Made by a program: the position numbers and the translations under genes | The notes under the pieces: model-generated | Database searches by the model: none | Seen by the model: the letters and a program-made list of their open reading frames with translations, nothing else | Told to the model about the DNA's origin: nothing | Shown here: positions 49,963-59,094 of the stretch, piece after piece | Layout: each line of letters opens with the position of its first letter | How positions within the stretch are numbered: position 1 is the stretch's first letter | NCBI GenBank assembly: GCA_001931535.1 | Contig: CP016211.1 | Coordinates: 12,198,377-12,262,376 of the forward strand | Source of the DNA: Minicystis rosea | GTDB lineage: Bacteria; Myxococcota_A; Polyangia; Polyangiales; Polyangiaceae | Reading direction: 5' to 3' | DNA length: 64,000 nt

Positions 49963-49988
49963 CCCCGGGCGGGGCGACCGGCCCGGGG
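49963..49988 (+). terminator. Terminator hairpin after metK
   Basis: CCCCGGGC (49963-49970) and GCCCGGGG (49981-49988) pair over 8 bp, starting 8 nt after the metK stop. No T-run follows. The rest of 49956-50183 shows nothing definite. Confidence 0.45.
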
Positions 49989-50183
49989 CGATCCGTTCGA
50001 CGTCTCGCGGTCGCGTTGGTCATCACGAGCGCGACCGCACAGGCCCACGCCGCATCATGCGTCGTGGGCCGCGCTGCAAAGATTCCACACGCATAAAACA
50101 GCGTGATTTACTGTGCGTCCGGCGTGACTTCGGTCGTCCCGGCCGTTAGGCTGCGGCGCCTTCTTGAAAGAGCGAGGGGTCGT

Positions 50184-51467
50184 ATGCGTTACCTTTCTGG
50201 CCTCCGTGGCGTCGTGATTCCGGCTTGTTTCCTGGTCGGTGCGACCGCGTCGATGTTCGCGTGCAGCGCGACCGGCAAGAACGAGTTCAACTCGGGGACG
50301 AACGGCACGGGCGGCCACAACGGCACCGGCGGTGGTGATTTCAACTTCACCACCGGCTCGGGGAGCACGGGCAGCGGCGACGGCATCCTCACGAGCACGC
50401 CGCCCTGCAACTTCAACGATCCGAACGCCGATCACGATGGTGACGGCTTCACCCCGGCGCAGGGCGACTGCAACGACTGCACCGCGCAGATGAACCCGGG
50501 CGCCTTCGACTTCCCCGGCAACAACGTCGACGAAGACTGCAACGGCAAGGCCGACGACACGCCCACCAACTGCGACGGCAACCTCGCCGTCGACAGCAGC
50601 AACGCCGTCGACGGGGCCAAGGCCATCGGTCTCTGCAAGATGGCCGAGGGCGCCTCGTGGGGCCTCGTCAGCGCGCGCTACGCCACCGCCGACAACCAGC
50701 CGCTCGCGAACTTCGATCCGCAGGGCCTCGGTCACGGCATCCTGAGCGGCTTCGGCCCCAACGTGCACCCGCAGGAAGGCGTGAAGGTGCTCGCGCTCTC
50801 GTCGGGCACGGCGCGCCAGCCCACCGACGTCGGTTACCAATCGGTTTCCGGTTACGACAAGGGCTACGGTCCGGAGCAGGGCGCGTTCGCGCCGCCCGGG
50901 TTCCCCAAGGAGTCTCCCTCGTGTCCCGGTGTCGTGACCGGTGAGCCGCACGACTCCGCGGCGCTCGAGGTGACGGTCAAGGTCCCGAGCAACGCCAAGT
51001 CGCTGGCGTTCAACCTCGACTTCTACACGTACGAGTATCCCGACTACATCTGCGATCAGTACAACGACTTCTTCGTCGCGCTGCTCAACCCGCCCCCGGC
51101 GGACCTGGCCGACGGCAACATCTCGTTCGACTCGCAGGGCAACCTCGTCAGCGTCAACGCAGGCTTCCTCCAGGTCTGCCATCCGACCCAGGCCGGCGGG
51201 AAGAACTTCACCTGCCCGCTCGGCGCCGGGCAGCTCCAGGGCACGGGCTTCGATCAGGACCTGTTCGGCGACACGACCGACAACAGCGCGGCCACGGGCT
51301 GGCTGCAGACGACGGCCCCCGTCGAGCCGGGCAGCACCATCAAGCTCCGCTTCGCCACCTGGGATTCGGGCGACGGTGTCCTCGACTCCACCGTCCTCCT
51401 CGACAACTTCACCTGGGACGCGAAGGGCGGCGACACTGTCACCGCGCCGGTCGGCGTCCCCAAGTGA
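50184..51467 (+). CDS. MopE/choice-of-anchor-type lipoprotein, copy 1
   Basis: 427 residues from the ATG at 50184 (GAGGGG upstream). The signal ends at a likely lipobox MFAC with Cys27. A Gly/Thr/Asn linker is followed by a MopE-type calcium-binding motif (DHDGDGFTPAQGDCNDC, then NVDEDCNGKADD). The C-terminal 280 residues carry SAALEVTVKVPSNAKSL, an EYPDYICDQYNDFFVALL core and a final SGDGVLDSTVLLDNFTWD, like choice-of-anchor L proteins. It is separated by 292 bp from copies 2-5. The surface role is inferred; no activity is known. Confidence 0.85.
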   Translation: MRYLSGLRGVVIPACFLVGATASMFACSATGKNEFNSGTNGTGGHNGTGGGDFNFTTGSGSTGSGDGILTSTPPCNFNDPNADHDGDGFTPAQGDCNDCTAQMNPGAFDFPGNNVDEDCNGKADDTPTNCDGNLAVDSSNAVDGAKAIGLCKMAEGASWGLVSARYATADNQPLANFDPQGLGHGILSGFGPNVHPQEGVKVLALSSGTARQPTDVGYQSVSGYDKGYGPEQGAFAPPGFPKESPSCPGVVTGEPHDSAALEVTVKVPSNAKSLAFNLDFYTYEYPDYICDQYNDFFVALLNPPPADLADGNISFDSQGNLVSVNAGFLQVCHPTQAGGKNFTCPLGAGQLQGTGFDQDLFGDTTDNSAATGWLQTTAPVEPGSTIKLRFATWDSGDGVLDSTVLLDNFTWDAKGGDTVTAPVGVPK

Positions 51468-51543
51468 GACGCCGCGCCGCATCGTCTCTGCGTGAGACGC
51501 GGCGCCGCATGGCCTCCACGTGAGGCGCTGCGCCGCGTTGCAG
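51464..51543. repeat. 28-bp tandem repeat (about 2.8 units) at the stop codon of copy 1
   Basis: Units start at 51464, 51492 and 51520 with GTGAGACGC or GTGAGGCGC, each followed by GCGCCGC. The first unit includes the TGA stop of copy 1. The remaining intergenic DNA to 51759 shows no further feature. Confidence 0.6.
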
Positions 51544-51759
51544 CAAATTAGGTAACAGATCCTTTACAAGTTGGTGACGATCGCGGACCCTCGTGATCGT
51601 GGCTAGGGCCAGCCACTGACTGGTGGCGGCCCACATTGGAGCCAGCCGGGTGCGGCGCGCACTCGTCCCCGCCTTTCGTGTCGCTCGGCGGCCTCGTCAT
51701 TCACGTCACGGTGAGAGGCAGCGAGCGGCTCGTGGATCCGCGGTCCTTACGGAGTCGTG

Positions 51760-53070
51760 ATGTACCCTAGGCTCTCGTTCGTCGTCGGTCTCGCGGGCGC
51801 TGCCGCTGCTGCGGTGGCGGCCTGCAGCGGCACGGACCCGGGCGGGGAGAGCACGACGAGCGGCGGCGCGCACCCGACGAGCGGCTCCGGCACGGGTGCG
51901 AGCAGCGTGTCCGGCAGCGGCAGCGTGGTCGCGAGCTCCTCGAGCAGCGGCACCGTGGGCCCCTGCAACATGGATCCCGACGTCGACGGCGATCTCGATG
52001 GTTGGACGCCGAACGAAGGTGATTGCGACGACTGCGATCCCACCGTGAACCCGGGCGCGATCGACGTGGCGCTGTCGATGGATGGCGGCCCACCCATGCC
52101 GGTCGATCGCGATTGTGATGGCAAGGCCGCGCTCCCCGCGCCCTGCGACGACGGTCTCCTGCTCGACGACACCGATCCGTGGAGCGCCGCGCGCGCGATC
52201 GAGCTCTGTCAGGTGGCCACGGCCGAGCCCGCGACGCCCGCGGAGCGCCATTGGGGCGTGCTCGACGCGCGCTGGACGAGCGCCAGCGGTGAGATGGCGC
52301 GCATGCCCGGCTTGCAGGTCGGCCTTCAAGGTGGCTTCGGCCCCAATGTCCACCCGCAGTCGGGCGCGCGCCTCCTCGCGCTCTCGACGGGCCACGCGCG
52401 GCTCCCCGATCAGCCGGACGCGTGCAAAGGCGTGACCTGCGAGAAGGTCTCCAACATCACGCCGCCCGCTTACTTCCCTCAGGAAGTGCCCGGCTGCGAG
52501 GGCGGCGACATCATCAACGACGACGTCGCGCTCGAGGTCTCCCTGCGCACGCCCACGAACGCGGCCGGCTTCGCGTTCGCGTTCAAGTTCCATTCGTTCG
52601 AGTTTCCGGCCTGGATCTGCACGCCTTACAACGATCAGTTCGTCGCGCTGGTGAGCCCGCCGCCCGCCGGATCGATCAACGGCAACGTCGCCTTCGACGC
52701 CGGCAAGCGCCCCGTCAGCGTCAACCTCGCCTTCTTCGACACCTGTGATCCGGCGACGCAGCCCGAGTTCGCCACCAATTGCGGCGCGCCCGTCAACACT
52801 GCTTGTCCCATGCCGCCGAGCCCGTACTGCGCCGACGGCGTCGGCGCGCTCGCGGGCACGGGCTTCGATGTGTGGGGCGACGCCGGCGCGACGCGCTGGC
52901 TCGTGACGCAGGCGCCGATCAAAGGCGGCTCCGACATCACCGTTCGTTTCGCCCTCTGGGACACCACCGATCAATCGCTCGACTCGACGGTGCTCCTCGA
53001 CGGCTTCTCGTGGATTCCCGTGGGCGCGCCCGTCGGTGTCAGCACCGATCCCGTCGCGAGCCCCAAGTAG
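51760..53070 (+). CDS. MopE/choice-of-anchor-type lipoprotein, copy 2
   Basis: 436 residues from the ATG at 51760 (GGAG 5 nt upstream; an overlapping GTG at 51757 is less likely). The lipobox is VAAC. After a Ser/Gly linker comes DVDGDLDGWTPNEGDCDDC and PVDRDCDGKA, the calcium-binding motif with an altered third part. The C-terminal domain has VALEVSLRTPTNAAGF, FEFPAWICTPYNDQFVALV and an extra Cys-rich loop (TNCGAPVNTACPMPPSPYC). It ends STVLLDGFSWIPVGAP. It is the first gene of a likely four-gene operon with copies 3-5. Confidence 0.85.
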   Translation: MYPRLSFVVGLAGAAAAAVAACSGTDPGGESTTSGGAHPTSGSGTGASSVSGSGSVVASSSSSGTVGPCNMDPDVDGDLDGWTPNEGDCDDCDPTVNPGAIDVALSMDGGPPMPVDRDCDGKAALPAPCDDGLLLDDTDPWSAARAIELCQVATAEPATPAERHWGVLDARWTSASGEMARMPGLQVGLQGGFGPNVHPQSGARLLALSTGHARLPDQPDACKGVTCEKVSNITPPAYFPQEVPGCEGGDIINDDVALEVSLRTPTNAAGFAFAFKFHSFEFPAWICTPYNDQFVALVSPPPAGSINGNVAFDAGKRPVSVNLAFFDTCDPATQPEFATNCGAPVNTACPMPPSPYCADGVGALAGTGFDVWGDAGATRWLVTQAPIKGGSDITVRFALWDTTDQSLDSTVLLDGFSWIPVGAPVGVSTDPVASPK

Positions 53071-53130
53071 CCCATCTGCATCATCAGGCAGGCCTGCGCC
53101 GCCACACCCCCCACGCAGGAGACGAGCAAC

Positions 53131-54465
53131 ATGTTTCGTAGCACGCATCGAAACCTGATTCTGACCGCAGGTGTCGTGGCCCTCGCCGCGGCGTGCTCCG
53201 CGGGCAACAGCAACAACGTGTTCACCGGCTCCACCGGCGATGGCGCGGGGGGCGCGGGGCACGGTGGGAGCGGTTCGACGGGTACCAAGTCGACGGGCAC
53301 GGGCACCGGCGACGTGGGCGGGGGCAACATCAGCTTCACCACCTCGGGGACGGGCACGGGCACGGGCAACACGTGCAACCACGCGCCCGACGCCGACGGC
53401 GACGGCGACGGTTGGACGGCGAACGAAGGCGATTGCAACGACTGCGATCCCAACGTGAACCCGGGCGCGGTCGAAGTGGTGGCCACCGATCCGAACGCGC
53501 CGCCCGCCGACGAGAACTGCGACGGCATGATCGACAACGTCGATCCGACCTGCGACGACGGCCTCGCGCTCGCGGACGTGGACGCGAACAACGGCGCGCG
53601 CGCGCTCGATCTCTGCAAGTTCACGGAGGAGACGCCGGCGAGCAAGAAGGACAAGACGTGGGGCGTCATCAGCTCGAAGTACGTGCGCGCGAACGGCACG
53701 CAGTTCTCGCCCGGCTTGCAGGTCGGCCTCGAGGACGGCTGGGGCCCGAACGTGCACGTGCAGGGCGGCAAGCGGATGCTGGTGCTCTCGTCCGGTCACT
53801 CGCGTCTGCCGGGCCAGAACGGCTCCTGCGATTCGCTCAGCTGCACGAGCAACTCGAGCGCCACGGCGCCGCCCAACTTCCCGCAGGACAACCCGAGCTG
53901 CCCGCCGTCGGCCTCGATCAAGGACGACGTCGGCATCGAGCTCCGCATCCGCACGCCCACCAATGCGACGGGCTACTCGTTCAACTTCAAGTTCTATTCG
54001 TTCGAGTACGCGGAGTGGGTCTGCAACGATTACAACGATCAGTTCATCGCGCTGGTCAACCCGCCTCCGGCCGGCTCGATCAACGGCAACATCTCCTTCG
54101 ACAGCATGCACAACCCGGTGAGCGTCAACCTCGGGTTCTTCGACGTCTGCGATCCGGCGCTCAAGGATGACTTCGCCTTCTGGTGCGAGTCGGCGAGCTG
54201 CCCGTATCCGCCCAACCCGTACTGCCCGAGCGGCACCGCGGAGCTCGCGGGGACGGGCTTCGACACGTGGGACGACGCGGGCGCGACGTCGTGGCTCAAG
54301 TCGCAGGCGCCGGTGAAGGGCGGCGACATCATCACGGTGCGCTTCGCGATGTGGGACACCGGCGATCAGAACTACGACTCGACGACGCTGATCGACAATT
54401 GGCAGTGGATCGCCAACGGCGGCACCGTCGTCATCGGGACCGATCCCATCGGAATGCCGAAATAG
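53131..54465 (+). CDS. MopE/choice-of-anchor-type lipoprotein, copy 3
   Basis: 444 residues from the ATG at 53131 (CAGGAG upstream). The signal leads to LAAACSAG. The calcium-binding part reads DADGDGDGWTANEGDCNDCD, then DENCDGMIDNV. The C-terminal domain has IELRIRTPTNATGYSF and EYAEWVCNDYNDQFIALV and a Cys loop (CPYPPNPYCP) as in copy 2. Its 5' third is almost the same DNA as that of copy 4 over about 270 bp, while later parts differ more. Confidence 0.87.
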   Translation: MFRSTHRNLILTAGVVALAAACSAGNSNNVFTGSTGDGAGGAGHGGSGSTGTKSTGTGTGDVGGGNISFTTSGTGTGTGNTCNHAPDADGDGDGWTANEGDCNDCDPNVNPGAVEVVATDPNAPPADENCDGMIDNVDPTCDDGLALADVDANNGARALDLCKFTEETPASKKDKTWGVISSKYVRANGTQFSPGLQVGLEDGWGPNVHVQGGKRMLVLSSGHSRLPGQNGSCDSLSCTSNSSATAPPNFPQDNPSCPPSASIKDDVGIELRIRTPTNATGYSFNFKFYSFEYAEWVCNDYNDQFIALVNPPPAGSINGNISFDSMHNPVSVNLGFFDVCDPALKDDFAFWCESASCPYPPNPYCPSGTAELAGTGFDTWDDAGATSWLKSQAPVKGGDIITVRFAMWDTGDQNYDSTTLIDNWQWIANGGTVVIGTDPIGMPK

Positions 54466-54498
54466 CCTGCGTATCCGATTACGGAGAGGAACGACCCG

Positions 54499-55767
54499 AT
54501 GGACATCAGCATTCGTGCAATCTGCGGCGGCCTTGGGGTCGCGGCGCTCGTGGCTGCCTGCTCTGCCAATGGCGGCGGCAACGTCTTCACGTCGTCCGAC
54601 GGCGACACCGGCGGCGCCGGCCACGGCGGGAGCGCGACCGGCACCAAGTCGACGGGCACGGGCGCCGGCGACGTGGGCGGGGGCGACATCAGCTTCACCA
54701 CCTCGGGGACGGGCACGGGCACGGGCAACACGTGCAACCACGCGCCCGACGCCGACGGTGACGGCGACGGTTGGACGGCGAACGAAGGCGATTGCAACGA
54801 CTGCGATCCCAACGTGAACCCGGGCGCGATCGAAGTGGTGGCCACCGATCCGAACGCGCCGCCCGCGGACGAGAACTGCGACGGCATGATCGACAACGTC
54901 GAGCCGACCTGCGACGACGGCCTCGCCCTCGACGACGTCAATCCGCTGAACGGCGCACGCGCCGTCGATCTCTGCAAAATCGCGGAGGAGACGCCCGCGA
55001 GCAAGAAGGACAAGACCTGGGGCGTCATCGGCGCCCAGTACGTGCGCGCCAACGGCACCGCGTACGCCGCGCCCGGGTATCAGGTCGGCCTGCAGGCCGG
55101 CTGGGGCCCGAACGTGCACCCGCAGGGCGGCACGAAGATGCTCGCGATCTCCTCGGGCCGCGCCCGCCTCCCCGGTCAGACCGGTGAGTGCGGCGACAAC
55201 AGCTGCCCGAACAACTCGCCCGGACAGGCGCCGCCCGGCTTTCCGCAGGACGTGGCGGGCTGCGACGGCTCCACGGTGATCAAGGACGACGTCGCGCTCC
55301 AGGTGAAGATTCGGACGCCGACGAATGCAACGGGGTATTCGTTCGCGTTCAACTTCTATTCGTTCGAATACCCCGAGTTCGTGTGCACGCTCTTCAACGA
55401 CCAGTTCATCTCGCTGGTCGATCCGGCGCCCAACGGCTCGGTGAGCGGCAACATCTCGTTCGACTCCAACCACAATCCGGTCAGCGTCAACGTCGCCTTC
55501 TTCAACGTGTGCGACCCTTGTCCTCTCGGCACGGCGCAGCTGGCCGGCACGGGCTTCGACGGCGCGTGGTACGACGACGGCGGCGCGACGGGGTGGTTGA
55601 AGTCGCAGGCGCCGGTGAAGGGTGGTGACGTGATCACCATCCGTTGGACCATCTGGGACACCGGCGATCAATCGTGGGATTCGACCGCGCTGGTGGACAA
55701 CTTCCAGTGGATCGCGAACGGCGGCACGGTCTCCGTCGGCACCGATCCCATCAACATGCCGAAATAG
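54499..55767 (+). CDS. MopE/choice-of-anchor-type lipoprotein, copy 4
   Basis: 422 residues from the ATG at 54499 (GAGAGG upstream), 33 bp after copy 3. The lipobox is LVAAC. The calcium-binding motif is the same as in copy 3. The C-terminal domain keeps VALQVKIRTPTNATGYSF and EYPEFVCTLFNDQFISLV but has a much shorter Cys loop (NVCDPCPLG), so this is the smallest copy. It ends STALVDNFQWIANGGTV. Confidence 0.87.
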   Translation: MDISIRAICGGLGVAALVAACSANGGGNVFTSSDGDTGGAGHGGSATGTKSTGTGAGDVGGGDISFTTSGTGTGTGNTCNHAPDADGDGDGWTANEGDCNDCDPNVNPGAIEVVATDPNAPPADENCDGMIDNVEPTCDDGLALDDVNPLNGARAVDLCKIAEETPASKKDKTWGVIGAQYVRANGTAYAAPGYQVGLQAGWGPNVHPQGGTKMLAISSGRARLPGQTGECGDNSCPNNSPGQAPPGFPQDVAGCDGSTVIKDDVALQVKIRTPTNATGYSFAFNFYSFEYPEFVCTLFNDQFISLVDPAPNGSVSGNISFDSNHNPVSVNVAFFNVCDPCPLGTAQLAGTGFDGAWYDDGGATGWLKSQAPVKGGDVITIRWTIWDTGDQSWDSTALVDNFQWIANGGTVSVGTDPINMPK

Positions 55768-55791
55768 CCTTCACGGGCGGGAGCAACGACG

Positions 55792-57159
55792 ATGCACATC
55801 AGCCTTCGCGCAACCTTCGGCGGTCTCGGTGTCGCCGCTCTGCTGGCTGCCTGCTCCGCAGGCACCGGCGGCAGCAGCATGTTCAGCGGCGGCGGTGACG
55901 GTGGAGACGGCCACGGCGGCAACGGCGCCACCACGGGCAGCGGCACCGGCACCAACACCGGCGCCGGCGACACGGGCAGCGGGATCAGCCTGACCACGAG
56001 CGGCTCCGGCCAGAGCACCGGCTCGGGCAGCACCTGCGATCACGCGCCCGACGTCGACGGCGACGGCGACGGTTGGACCACCAACGAAGGCGATTGCAAC
56101 GACTGCGATCCCAACGTCAACCCCGGCGCCATCGACGTCCTCACGACGGAGGACGGCGGCACCACGATGGTGGACGTCGATTGCAATGGCACCTTCGATC
56201 CGCCCGAGCCCTGCGACACGGGCTTGGCGGTCGATTCGGCGAACGCGATCGACGCCGCCAAGGCCGTCGATCTCTGCCGCGTCGCCAGCCAGAACCCGGC
56301 CAACAAGAAGGACAAGACGTGGGGCGTCGTTCACGCCGCGTGGGTCCTCGCGGACGGCAGCGACCCGGCGTCGGCGGGCATCAACCTGACCAATTACCAC
56401 CTCGGTCACGGCATGCTGAACGGGTTTGGCCCCAACGTGCACGTGCAGGGCGGCCAAAGCATGCTCGGGCTCTCCAGCGGCACGGCGCGGCAACCGACGG
56501 ACTCGGGTTATTCGTCCGTCGGCGGCTTCGACAAGCTCTACACGTCGGGCAGCCCGGCCGGCTTCCCCAAGGAGTCGCCGGCTTGTCCGAACGTGACGAC
56601 CGGCACGCCGCACGACTCCGCCGCGGTGGAGCTGACGATTCGCACGCCGACCAACGCCACCGGCTTCACCTTCGACTTCAACTTCTTCACGTACGAGTGG
56701 CCCGCGTACGTGTGCAGCCAATACAACGACTTCTTCGTCGCGCTGCTGTCGCCGATTCCGCAGGGGCAGGTGGACGGCAACATCTCGTTCGATTCGCAGG
56801 GCAACCCGGTGAGCGTGAACAACGCGCTCGTCGACGTCTGCGACTGCGCCACCACGGGCTACAACACCACCTCGTGCTCGGGCGTGCCGGCGGGCGGTTG
56901 CTGCGCGAAGGGGAAGCCGTTCGCCTGCGCGCTCGGCACGTCGGGCCTCCAGGGCACCGGCTTCGACGGGCACGCGTCCACCGGCTGGCTCGTCACCAAG
57001 GCGCCCGTGAAGGGCGGCGAGACGATCACGCTCCGCTGGACCGTCTACGACTCCGGCGACGGCGTGCTCGATTCGACCACGCTCATCGACAACTGGAAGT
57101 GGATCGCCAACGGCGGCACCGTCGTCGTCGGAACGGATCCCATCAAGACGCCGCAGTAG
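55792..57159 (+). CDS. MopE/choice-of-anchor-type lipoprotein, copy 5
   Basis: 455 residues from the ATG at 55792, 24 bp after copy 4. The lipobox is LLAAC. The calcium-binding part reads DVDGDGDGWTTNEGDCNDCD, then VDVDCNGTFDPPEPC. The C-terminal domain resembles copy 1 more than copies 2-4: it has the GGFDKLYTSGSPAGFPKE and EWPAYVCSQYNDFFVALL segments and a Cys-rich insertion (CSGVPAGGCCAKGKPFAC). Its 3' end overlaps the convergent lipoate-ligase-like gene by 17 bp. Confidence 0.87.
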   Translation: MHISLRATFGGLGVAALLAACSAGTGGSSMFSGGGDGGDGHGGNGATTGSGTGTNTGAGDTGSGISLTTSGSGQSTGSGSTCDHAPDVDGDGDGWTTNEGDCNDCDPNVNPGAIDVLTTEDGGTTMVDVDCNGTFDPPEPCDTGLAVDSANAIDAAKAVDLCRVASQNPANKKDKTWGVVHAAWVLADGSDPASAGINLTNYHLGHGMLNGFGPNVHVQGGQSMLGLSSGTARQPTDSGYSSVGGFDKLYTSGSPAGFPKESPACPNVTTGTPHDSAAVELTIRTPTNATGFTFDFNFFTYEWPAYVCSQYNDFFVALLSPIPQGQVDGNISFDSQGNPVSVNNALVDVCDCATTGYNTTSCSGVPAGGCCAKGKPFACALGTSGLQGTGFDGHASTGWLVTKAPVKGGETITLRWTVYDSGDGVLDSTTLIDNWKWIANGGTVVVGTDPIKTPQ

Positions 57160-58102
57160 CCCGCGCCTCCCGCAAATCCTCCAGCGAGGCCCCCTCCAAA
57201 GGGGCCTCGCCGATCTCCGCCTCTCCCGCGGCGACATCGTCCAACAGCCATCGCGGCGCCAGCACATCGCCCCCGATCCACGCGCGCCCCGTCGCGCGAT
57301 CCACGGCGGTATCGATCCAGCCGATAGGCACGCTTCGCATCGGGCCTGGCGTGAATCCCGCCGGCAAAGGATCCTCGACGTGCGTGACCTCGACGGCGGG
57401 CTCGGCCGAGATCGCGTTGCCTTCTTCCATGGCCATTCCCGCCTTGTGCGCCACGGCCTTCATCACGCCTTCGGCCAGCGCCATGGGCTCTTCGTCCACG
57501 AGCTCTCCAAGCGCCGCCGGCACCTTGCCGCGCCAGCGGTCGAGCCTCCGTTCGTCGTCCGTCGCGAGCGCCTCCGGCAACATCGGTGAGGCATCGATTC
57601 CAGCCATCACCTCGATCAACACGGCTCCGGATCGGGTGGTCTCGAAGCCGATCACCGCTGCTGGTCGGTGGCGCACGCTCAACCATTCTCGACCGAAGTA
57701 ATGGGCCAGGGCGCCTCCGCGCTGGAGCCCTTTGAGGAAGCCGCGCACGTTGCGGTTCAGCAGCGTGCGCATCGTCGCATCGGGCGCCAAGGCGGCGACG
57801 CGAGGAAGCGAAAGCGTCCACAGGAGCGCGCGACCATCGATGTACACGGCGGTGCCCGCGGTCGCGCGGCGCAGAACCGTCGTGCCGGCCGCCGCGCAAG
57901 CGTCGAGGCGCACCACGCGACCGGCTCTCTGGGAGGCGCCGAGGACGACGGCGGGACCATGAACGAGGCTCGCGGTCAGCCATGCTCGACCGCTCGTTTC
58001 AGCCTGCGCGAGCAACGGCCTTCCGAGGCCGAGCGCTTCGGCGAGCGGGCGCTCTCGGGCAGGAAGGATGTTGAGAGCGTGGTTGTCGTTCCGCTCAATC
58101 AT
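57143..58102 (-). CDS. Lipoate-protein-ligase-like protein (BPL/LplA/LipB fold)
   Basis: 319 residues from the ATG at 58102. The N-terminal 200 residues follow the LplA pattern: WLTASLVHGPAVVLGASQ, ACAAAGTTVLRRATAGTAVY, and ALLWTLSLPRVAALA. The family's RRxTGGG loop is changed to RRATAGT, and the usual lysine segment (KISGSAQ-like) is not evident, so ligase activity is doubtful. The C-terminal third (GNAISAEPAVEVTHVEDPL) is not typical. Its start overlaps the end of the DUF4241 gene by 8 bp on the same strand, suggesting co-expression. Confidence 0.65.
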   Translation of the reverse strand: MIERNDNHALNILPARERPLAEALGLGRPLLAQAETSGRAWLTASLVHGPAVVLGASQRAGRVVRLDACAAAGTTVLRRATAGTAVYIDGRALLWTLSLPRVAALAPDATMRTLLNRNVRGFLKGLQRGGALAHYFGREWLSVRHRPAAVIGFETTRSGAVLIEVMAGIDASPMLPEALATDDERRLDRWRGKVPAALGELVDEEPMALAEGVMKAVAHKAGMAMEEGNAISAEPAVEVTHVEDPLPAGFTPGPMRSVPIGWIDTAVDRATGRAWIGGDVLAPRWLLDDVAAGEAEIGEAPLEGASLEDLREARATAAS

Positions 58103-58991
58103 CGGGCCACCGGATCTCGGGGAAGGACCTTTCGCTCAACGCGACCACCGAGACGATCTCCACCGGCGTGCCGCCCGCGTCGAGCCCCCAATATGTCGGC
58201 ACCACTTGATCGCCGCCGAGCGAAAAGGCCACGAGGTTCCCCTGCGAGCCCTGCCATTCGGCGTGACCGAGGCTCCCCCTCGGCGCCCGGCGGGCGGCCT
58301 GGAGCGCGCGCAACAGATCACCGCTGTTCTGCTCGGCGCGTCGGTCATGACCATGATCTTCGTAGACGATGCCATTGCGCACGGAGCGACGCGGCGTCAC
58401 GACGGGCGCATATTCGGCGAGCACGCCCACATCGACGAAGCTGCCTGTCGCGGCGTCGGAGGGATAACCCATTCGTGCTCCCGGCCGCTTCGGCGCCGGG
58501 CTCGGCTCGGCGAGCGCGGCCGTCTCCCATCGTGTCGGGCGGCCCGCGGAGAAGACGACGCGTGCGAGCAACACGGCATCGGGGCGGCCGGACGCGTCGT
58601 CCCAGAGGAGCAGCTCGACGGGATATCGCCCCGGCGCGACGCTGCGCGCGAGCACCTCGTTCGCGGCGAGATGCGAAAGCGGATCTCCCACCACGAGACG
58701 CCCCGTGGGAACGACGAGCGTGGCAATGGTGTGGCGGCGCGCGTGAATGTCGACGAGCTGCCCTGTCTCCTCGTCGCGCACACGCACTGGTGCACCGCTG
58801 AAGGCCTCGTGAAAATCGAGGTGCGGTCGAGAGGTCATGTTGGCGGGCGGAGGCGCCGAGGCCGTCGCCGATGCAGAGGATGCGGTGTTGGTCGCTGCGG
58901 GCACGTGCTGCGCCGTGCTGGCCGGCGCGGGCGTGTTGCTCGAGCGGCTGCATCCGCCCACGAGGAGCAATGGCAACATGGCGCGAGCCAT
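58095..58991 (-). CDS. DUF4241-domain lipoprotein
   Basis: 298 residues. The ATG at 58991 begins a short signal (MARAMLPLLLVGGCSR) with lipobox VGGC; the long frame before it is not coding-like. An Ala/Pro/Ser/Thr linker leads to the DUF4241 domain: GRLVVGDPLSHLAANEVLAR, GRYPVELLLWDD, YPSDAATGSFVDVGVLAEY, NLVAFSLGGDQVVPTYWGLD. DUF4241 has no established function. The gene overlaps the lipoate-ligase-like gene. Confidence 0.8.
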   Translation of the reverse strand: MARAMLPLLLVGGCSRSSNTPAPASTAQHVPAATNTASSASATASAPPPANMTSRPHLDFHEAFSGAPVRVRDEETGQLVDIHARRHTIATLVVPTGRLVVGDPLSHLAANEVLARSVAPGRYPVELLLWDDASGRPDAVLLARVVFSAGRPTRWETAALAEPSPAPKRPGARMGYPSDAATGSFVDVGVLAEYAPVVTPRRSVRNGIVYEDHGHDRRAEQNSGDLLRALQAARRAPRGSLGHAEWQGSQGNLVAFSLGGDQVVPTYWGLDAGGTPVEIVSVVALSERSFPEIRWPDD

Positions 58992-59094
58992 CGAAATGGA
59001 GCGGCGAGGTCGGAGCACGGCGCGCGAAGGTAGCCGATGCGCCCTGCCGTGCCCGACCCATTCGGCCCATGCGCGCGCCGAGTTCGTGCTTCGC

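Noticed and set aside
51706..55671. A 1321-codon open frame on the minus strand across the MopE-type genes
   Set aside because: It is antisense to clearly coding, repetitive plus-strand genes; its His/Arg/Val-rich composition and low similarity to any fold mark it as a GC-driven shadow.
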